From Ursus arctos (Eukaryota; Chordata; Mammalia; Carnivora; Ursidae), in the NCBI RefSeq assembly GCF_023065955.2, contig NW_026622808.1, positions 41,676,475-41,740,474 of the forward strand: 64,000 nt of DNA, in the 5' to 3' direction. The notes beneath the pieces are model-generated. The model was not told the origin of the DNA and did not search any database. It worked only from the letters and a program-made list of their open reading frames with translations. The position numbers and the translations under genes are program-made. The first letter of the stretch is position 1. Every line of letters begins with the position of its first letter. This document shows, one piece after another, positions 57,871-64,000 of the stretch.

Positions 57871-58550
57871 CACCAGCGTCAAAAGATAAAATATTTTTTG
57901 GGAGAGATGGACAGAGTCCAGAGATGGTGCCCACTGATGACGTCGTTCCTTGCCAGGAGCAGGTGCACACAAATGAATTCACCTGGGGCTCCGATGGTAA
58001 AGGGTCACATTCTCATAATGCCCTGAGGACCCAGGCAAATAGCATAAACAGAAGATTACAGGCAAGAAGATGCCTGAGGATTAAGCATGGCATCTATTTA
58101 TAAAGGGGAGAACTGCGCAGGTCAAACAGCTAAGCCGAGATTCTGTCCCTAGAGACTGGAGCTAGCAAATCGATTCAGATATTTGCGAAACACCTACAAT
58201 AGAGTTTTAATCAGCAAGCTTTGCTTGAATAGCTGCAACCACCAGCCTCTCCAAGCTTCTTCCCTCATCCCACAGGGAGAAGAGCACAGACATTTCAACA
58301 TTTGCTATGAGGTGGAGAGGTTTTACGTGAAGAAAGCCAGCTCCGATTTCTTTGTCCTGGGAGACGAAAATCAACCATGACTCACCTCCCAGAGCTTCTC
58401 ATCTTGGGCACTGGCAGTGGGCTGAGGCCTCCCGAGCAGGAACACAAACAGCCCAAAAATATGTGGCAGAGACCACCACCTCGGTCAATGCAAACTGTGC
58501 GAAGGAAAGATGCTGATCTCCTCGCCTGCTGATGTTGGACATTTTTGCTT
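57871..58550. other. Unique noncoding sequence
   Basis: A possible antisense MIR scrap lies at 58090-58145. Nothing else. Confidence 0.4.
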
Positions 58551-58750
58551 TTTTGGTTTTTGTGGGTTTTTTTTAAGATTTTACTTATTTTTCAGAGAGA
58601 GAGTGTGCACAAGCAGAGGGAGCATCAGGAAGAGGGAGAGGCAGGCTCCCTGCTGAGCAAGGAGTCCAACGTGGGACTCGATCCCAGGACCCCGGGATCA
58701 TGACCCGAGCCAAAGGCAGACGCTTAACCAACTGAGCCACCCAGGCATCC
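58551..58750 (-). mobile_element. Can-SINE
   Basis: T-rich tail, 'aagattttacttatttttca', GA tract, 'aacgtgggactcgatcccag', 'gaccccgggatcatgacccg', head 'actgagccacccaggcatcc'. The flanks ('gacatttttgctttttt' / 'gacactttcctttttga') may be a decayed target duplication. Confidence 0.95.
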
Positions 58751-58909
58751 TGACACTTTCCTTTTTGAATAGAAGTATTTCAAGGGGGGCAAGAGGGTGT
58801 TTGTTTCCTACAATTTATTATTATTGGTAGAGTGCCTCAAAATCTAAATCCCTCCAAATTAGCCACCATACCCATCCTCATAATGTTCTCATTGTATGCT
58901 ATACTTTTT

Positions 58910-59075
58910 TTTCATAATTCTTCCCATCATTTATTATAATATATTCATTTGTCTTGCTTGCTGTCCATTTCTTCTATGAAACTGTCAACTCCACGAGGTA
59001 AAGGACAGAGTCTAGACTGTTCATCACTGAATCTCGGGCATCTGGCACATACTCAGTGTGGGATACATATTTTCC
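58910..59075 (+). mobile_element. L2 3' end
   Basis: 'actgtcaactccacgaggta', 'aaggacagagtctagactgt' and 'gggcatctggcacatactca' give a sense L2 end. Confidence 0.6.
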
Positions 59076-59320
59076 GTGTTGGTCGTTTGCCTGGCAAACA
59101 GCAGGAGCCCAACACATGTTACCTCTTGCTGCTAACTGTTTTGTTACATCAGCACACCTCCATCAGTGCAAGGCAGGAGGAGGAGAGGGCGGATGGAAAC
59201 TGGAGAGCTCAATGTCAAGGGGATTTCCAGAGCTGTCCTGTCTTCCATTTCCTGACTACTAGAGGAGTACTAACATTTATACTAGCAGAGCCAAGGACTC
59301 CATGTTCTTCATCATGCCAT

Positions 59321-59342
59321 AATAAAAAAAAAAAAAAAAAAA
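59321..59342. repeat. Poly-A tract after AATAAA
   Basis: The run begins 'aataaaaaaa'. It could be the tail of a very old retrocopy, but I recognise no gene body upstream. Confidence 0.8.
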
Positions 59343-60346
59343 TTAAAAGGGTCTGTGGTATTATGCAAACTTAATTTTAATTTCAGATTCCAGAACCTCT
59401 TCACTATTACTGGAAGCCCATGTAAACATTTGACTCACATATCATACAACTTCCTGCTGACCTTCCTCCCCTTCCTATCCCAAACCTGCCCAGAGCGCTG
59501 TCTCATTAGGGCTGAGCTACTATCCAATTTCTACCTTACAGAGGGTTTGGTTTCAGAGTAACCTCACACATCCCAAATGACAAACAAGTGCAGGGATTAT
59601 GTTTCCGATAACTCACACATGACCTTGAATATCGCTATTACCCACAATGCAACATGTACGTGTGCAGATAAATACACTGACCAATACCCCTTAAGGTGGG
59701 GTTGTGTCTCCGCAGAAGGGTGCCTTTTCCTATTGTGCACAAACATGCCCTACAGGCTCGTAACATTCTTGATTCCCGAAAAGGGCAAAACCCTACAGGA
59801 TATGGTAAATTAAACCCAATGACTTGATAAGGTGTATTTTATCACCTCTGGTTTAATATTTCATCTGTTCCAATTAGAAAAAAATATCCATTAGAAACTA
59901 TCTTTTTTTAAATACAGTATCCTTTTGGCAGTAGCATGAATACCTCCAGGGACCTGCATTATTTAAACAATTTTCTATTTCAAAATACACAGGTAGTGAG
60001 AAGCAACAAATTATTACATTTCCACTAAGTGCACAGGAACAACAAAGTTAATTAAAAAAAACAACACTGAAGCAGCCTTCCCAAATGGTAACCTGCCTCC
60101 CCAGGGCAGAATGGTTTCCTTTTAGGGAACCTCCACCTGGCGGCAGAGCCACCTTGTGTCAGTAATTAATGACATTTTAAAAACTGAACTCCCTTCTTAC
60201 TTCTTTTCATAATGCAAACTGAAGTTGATGAGGGGCAAGAGTCCCTTTAGAACTCAAAATGCATTCTTACAAAGGCTTACATCTGTGGTTCCTACTCTGG
60301 AAGGGCTATAATTAGCTAGCAAGCTGTCGATCACTCGTGTCTGAGC

Positions 60347-60358
60347 AGTCACGTGACT
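60347..60358. promoter_or_regulatory. Perfect 12-bp E-box palindrome
   Basis: AGTCACGTGACT is its own reverse complement and contains GTCACGTGAC, the preferred USF / MITF-TFE bHLH-ZIP site. It lies in unique sequence. Function is inferred from the motif alone. Confidence 0.3.
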
Positions 60359-60574
60359 AGGAGAGGAGGGCTGACGTGGTGGTTCACATGGAGCTCCATC
60401 AGGGAAATGATACGGATGGAGACAGAGCTGGGAGTAGGCTGCAGGAGTGACTCATGTACCAAGTAGGAATCTAAATTTTCTCTTTCTCAGGCATGATCTC
60501 CTTGTAACCAGCAATACCTAAAACTTCTTCAGGCAATCTGAGGCCTCTGGATCTGTCTGTAAAGGAAAGAGGCT

Positions 60575-60760
60575 GAGTCATATCATCTCAGGCAAGCCAA
60601 TCTTACTGAGTCAACATCTTTATCTGTAAAATGGGGATAGGAAAATCTACCCAATAAGTGTGCTGTAAAGATGAAGTGACACAATGTACATAAAGGTTTA
60701 ACCAATGTCTGCACTTGTGAGACCCTGAATAAATACCGATGGAAATAAAAGCAATGGCTG
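60575..60760 (+). mobile_element. MIR SINE
   Basis: Sense MIR: 'ctttatctgtaaaatgggga', 'gtgctgtaaagatgaagtga' and 'cacaatgtacataaaggttt'. Confidence 0.75.
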
Positions 60761-60844
60761 TGTGCGTATCGTATCTTGTGGCCCACAGACCTAGACAAAC
60801 ATTCTCTTGTCCATCACCGCCTCTACCTCATTATTAACTACGTA

Positions 60845-60990
60845 TGGGCGGGGGTCTTTCCAACTGGGTAGCTTGATGCTCTAACGACTTTGTGAGGCAG
60901 CGTGATTACCTCCATTTTAAAGATAAGAAGACAGAAGCTCAGCGCACCTTCTTAGTGACTAAGAGCAAAGGTCTTTCACTGTGAAACCCA
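60845..60990 (-). mobile_element. MIR fragment
   Basis: Antisense MIR: 'tgattacctccattttaaag' and 'ataagaagacagaagctcag'. Confidence 0.6.
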
Positions 60991-61414
60991 CTTTTCCTGC
61001 TCAGTTACTCCACACTGGTACAGAGGTTTTTGGCTCTATGTAAAATCTACTCTTTATCGGTGCACACGAAGTCAAAAGTTACAGTGATCTTATTCAGGGC
61101 TCCGCACCCTGAAAAGTGATTGATGCATTTGTACACAATGTGAGCCATACTAGTGAGGGACTGGAGCCCAGAGAAAGAGAGTTTCCCGTTACTTGGCCAT
61201 GGCTGAGAAAGGCTATATGGAATCCGAGTAACAACAACAAAAAATTGTAAAAAGTCATCTTCTCTCAGAAGATGAAGGAAAACATTTTTCTTGAGTTCAA
61301 CAATGCTTCCTGTAGAAAGAAATTTTCTTGTCTAATGGACGAAATGAGTAAGTTCAAACTGTTGACAACACCTTGCCCAAAGGTGCCATTTGCTGAGAGA
61401 CTGTAACATGCTCT
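60991..61414. other. Unique noncoding sequence
   Basis: Nothing recognised. Confidence 0.4.
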
Positions 61415-61545
61415 TCAAAATGATCTGCACTCCCTACCTACGTCTGCTCATTGCATCCTCCTGACAACTTCAAGAGTTAGGGTCTGTTATATTCAAGTTT
61501 TAAGTAGATACTGAGGCTCAGAGGAAGTGAGTAGTTATGTCAACC
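61415..61545 (-). mobile_element. MIR fragment
   Basis: Antisense MIR: 'cattgcatcctcctgacaac' and 'gatactgaggctcagaggaa'. Confidence 0.55.
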
Positions 61546-61929
61546 AAAATTGAGCTGCTCAAAATGGAAATAAAACAAGGAGATGGGGTACATCAGAGTC
61601 ACTGGAAGGGTTGGAGGTGTGGGCTGCAGGACAACTCTTGAGGAATGCTGCTACTTCTGGCACTAGTAGGAAGGCAGAAACTCAGGAAGTCACTGACAGA
61701 ACCATTCACATTGGAAAAATATCGATGGAATTGTGAACAAGAACCAGAAGGCTACTGTCACTGACCACTCTGGCTTTTATGTGAGCCACACTAGCAAAAA
61801 ACCAGACACTCCACGCTTGCTTTTCATTAGTGCTGCAGTTAGAGGCTGGACCCTATAACACTGGTGCTAAAAACCAAATGTCTCCTCCAATATTCTAGCC
61901 AGCAGAAACTGTGGAGAACAGAGAAAAAC
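61546..61929. other. Unique sequence, possible MER5-like scrap
   Basis: About 61575-61665 ('gtacatcagagtcactggaa') hints at a MER5-type element but is too diverged to call. Confidence 0.3.
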
Positions 61930-62448
61930 TGGCCTCATCATACAAACCAATAGCAAAAAACCAAATAACCCAATATCAAAAAGGGCAAAGGACCTGAATG
62001 AACATTTTTCAAAAAAGACATACACATGGCCAACAAGTACATGAAAAGGTACTCAACATCACTCATCATCAAGGAGATGCAAATCAAAGCCACAATAAGC
62101 CATCACCTGACATCTATTAGGATGGCTTGTGTCAAAAGACAAGAGATAAGTAAATGTTGGTGAAGATGTGGAGAAAAGAGAACCTTCATGCACTGTTGGT
62201 GGAATGCAAACTGGCACAGGCACTCTGGAAAACAGTATAGAGGTCCCTCAAGAAATTAAAACGCGAACTACCTACGATCCAGCTACCCCACCCGTGGATA
62301 TGTATTCAAAGGAAATAAAACCATCATCTTGAATAGGTATCTCTACTCCCACAGTCACTGAAGCATTATTCACAATATCCACTATATGGAAACAAAACAA
62401 AACAAAACAAAAACCTAAGTGTACACAAATGAGTGAATGGATCAAGAA

Positions 62449-62471
62449 ACACACACACACACACACACACC
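62449..62471. repeat. (CA)n inside the L1
   Basis: Eleven CA units replacing ORF2 sequence between 'atcaag' and 'ctgaacattattcagc'. Confidence 0.9.
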
Positions 62472-62838
62472 TGAACATTATTCAGCCTTTAAAAAAAAAA
62501 GGAAATCTGTCATTTACAACACCAGAGACAAACTTGGAGGGCATTATGCTAAACGAAATATGCCAGACAGACAAAGACAAATACTGCACGATACTACTTA
62601 TAAGTGGAATAAAAAACAAAAACAAAAACAAACAAATAAACAAACAAAAAAGTCAAACTCATAAAAACAGAGTAGAAAAATAGTTGCCGGGTGCCAGTTG
62701 CCAGGGGGTGGGGGAAATAAGGAGAGGTTGGCAAAAATGTTACAAATTTTTGGTTATAAGATTGATAAGGTCTGAGGATTTAGTATATAACGTGATGACT
62801 ATAGTTGATAACACTGTATTACATAATTTAAATTTTCT

Positions 62839-63039
62839 TTCTTTTTTTTTTTTTTAACATTTTGTTTATTTATGTGACAGAGAGACAGCCAGCGAGCGAG
62901 GGAACACAAGCAGGAGGAGTGGGAGAGGAAGAAGCAGGCTCCCAGCTGAGGAGCCCAATGTGGGACTCGATCCCGGAACGCCGGGATCACGCCCTGAGCA
63001 GAAGGCAGACGCTTAATGACTACGCTACCCAGGCGCCCC
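62839..63039 (-). mobile_element. Young Can-SINE (ursid-type), 18-base target duplication
   Basis: T-tail, 'tttatttatgtgacagagag', 'acagccagcgagcgagggaa', 'gcccaatgtgggactcgatc', head 'ctacccaggcgcccc'. Target copies acataatttaaattttct (62821-62838) and acgtaatttaaattttct (63040-63057) differ at one base and duplicate L1 sequence. Confidence 0.97.
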
Positions 63040-63090
63040 ACGTAATTTAAATTTTCTAAGAAAGAATTTAAATATTCTCACAAAAAAAAA

Positions 63091-63589
63091 GAGGGGGGAT
63101 TAAAAAAAAAATAAAGACATGGCATCAGAATGAGTTCTGCTTTCTAAAACTCAAATACATCTAATTGGTTAAAAAAAAAAAGATCATATCCAGACCCCTA
63201 CCTGCAAGGGAGTCTGGAAATGTCGCTTTTGACTTTTCTACTTTTTGGTAGAGTAAAGCACATGAGAAGGAGTTTGGAAAGGCTCCTCAGTGCCCCATCA
63301 GCATATCTACACCAGTAGGTATGCCATGCAAAAGGCAGCTCAGAATTAAAGGGTTTGGGAACCACAAAACAGGCAAGATCAAATGCAAGGAGACATGACA
63401 GACAAAGGGTTAACTGGAGAACTAAAAAAGAATTTAGTATAATGAAAGCAAAGGGAACATTTGGGAACAAGGCAAGGGTGAAGGTGGAGAGGCATATAAA
63501 GGGCCCAATGAAGTGTCTATCAACCTCAGCTTAAAAGCATTCTCAGCCTAAACTAGATATCCCTCTTGAGCTTCCAAGAAGCCTTGAAT
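63091..63589. other. Unique noncoding sequence
   Basis: A-rich tracts near 63092-63112 and 63170-63181; otherwise nothing recognised. Confidence 0.4.
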
Positions 63590-63780
63590 AATTCTCAACT
63601 ACTTCATTTACCACACAGCATTGTAACCATTCATTTTCTTGTATGCTATACCACTGCCCTTAAGGATGAGGGTGGGAAGTCAAGGGCAGAGAGGGGCTTT
63701 ATCACTCTTGTACCTCCAGGACAAGCATTCTCTTTGGCACAAAACAAAAGCTGAGTACGTATTTGTTGTATGGAATTATA
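63590..63780 (+). mobile_element. Possible L2 3' end
   Basis: 'gggtgggaagtcaagggcag', 'tttatcactcttgtacctcc' and 'gagtacgtatttgttgtatg' loosely follow the L2 end. Confidence 0.35.
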
Positions 63781-64000
63781 TCCTAACTGAACTTCTTTCA
63801 AGAATGAACATCCTATTAATTAAAATACAACTCATCATTCACTTAAAAAGGAAAGAAAAAAGGGGGGGGGGTTCCTACCTTAATACCTTTCATTATAAAA
63901 ACTGGTTGATATCAGATTATAGATTGCTAACACAATTAAGAATACCCTATAGATCATAGATTATTTCTGTGCATTTATACATAGACAGGCCAGTTGTTTT
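63781..64000. other. Unique sequence to the window edge
   Basis: A G-run lies at 63862-63870. Nothing else recognised. Confidence 0.4.

Larger units (their letters stand above)
59076..60574. other. Unique sequence with candidate regulatory block
   Basis: A poly-A follows 'cat' at 59321-59342. From about 59930 the sequence is unique and motif-rich; see the E-box palindrome at 60347-60358. No exon-like frame. Confidence 0.4.
61930..63090 (+). mobile_element. L1MA/L1MB-like LINE 3' end carrying a nested Can-SINE
   Basis: ORF2-derived order: 'aaagggcaaaggacctgaat', 'gagatgcaaatcaaagccac', 'ttattcacaatatccactat', 'attatgctaaacgaaatatg'. The 3' UTR follows: 'gccagttgccagggggtggg', 'acgtgatgactatagttgat'. 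After the SINE it ends 'tttaaatattctcacaaaaa'. Internal (AAAAC)n and (CA)n expansions and stops break the frame. Confidence 0.8.

Noticed and set aside
57563..57982. 139-codon minus-strand open frame
   Set aside because: It is the complement of the purine-rich tract and AGAC repeat, so the frame reflects base composition.
59200..59342. Processed pseudogene ending at AATAAA plus poly-A
   Set aside because: No recognisable mRNA body, target duplication or reading frame upstream; the preceding sequence is partly L2.
58949..59374. 141-codon plus-strand open frame ending in polylysine
   Set aside because: It runs through an L2 end and a poly-A tract.
62391..62650. Tandem AAAAC and CA tracts as a CRISPR-like or satellite array
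   Set aside because: These are simple-sequence expansions inside an L1; no regular repeat-spacer structure exists anywhere in the window.

Overview
The window is ordinary-looking mammalian nuclear DNA from a carnivore, most likely a bear-family (ursid) species. The best evidence is thirteen tRNA-Lys-derived Can-SINE copies. Several (30604-30812, 35179-35375, 43387-43601, 62839-63039) carry the layout I associate with the young ursid/giant-panda SINEC1 subfamily: head 'ggggcgcctggg', middle 'ggctcagggcgtgatcccg', then a CT-rich stretch and an A-rich tail. The species-level call rests on remembered consensus, so it is an inference; membership of Carnivora is solid.

I found no convincing protein-coding gene, CpG island, structural RNA gene, CRISPR array or bacterial-type feature. 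Most open frames are spurious, antisense to SINEs, inside L1 3' ends, or in low-complexity tracts. The window therefore reads as a gene desert or the inside of a very large intron. One short minus-strand segment (19366-19261) looks like a signal-peptide exon followed by a possible splice donor. It is the only coding candidate I would test.

The layout is a stratified transposon record. The oldest layer is MIR and L2 fragments across the whole window. Above it lie ancient DNA transposons (1668-1980, 14089-14300, 14480-14912, MER5A-like at 13182, 42283 and 49405), MaLR-like LTR sequence (20988-21445), and L1M/L1MA fragments (9190-11170, 14380-15095, 37735-38740, 39380-40370, 61930-63090). A solo LTR (4507-4914) sits inside a MIR. 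The youngest layer is carnivore L1 3' ends (10206-10965, 29105-29344, 29516-29968, 43687-44560) and Can-SINEs, many with intact target-site duplications (TSDs). Several loci are nested: L2 split by hAT (1540-2360), MIR split by LTR (4440-5105), L1M split by younger L1 (9190-11170), L1M split by a TA-flanked DNA element (14380-15095), L1MA carrying two SINEs (37735-38740), L2 carrying a SINE and an L1 (43130-44790), MIR carrying a SINE (45842-46180) and L1 carrying a SINE (61930-63090).

The rest is unique sequence with scattered microsatellites. A few unique blocks carry dense transcription-factor-like motifs, notably 59930-60590 (12-bp E-box palindrome, AP-1-like sites, weak CTCF-like match) and 22540-22760 (inverted TAAT repeat). 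These are candidate regulatory elements only. No previously undescribed system is evident from sequence alone.
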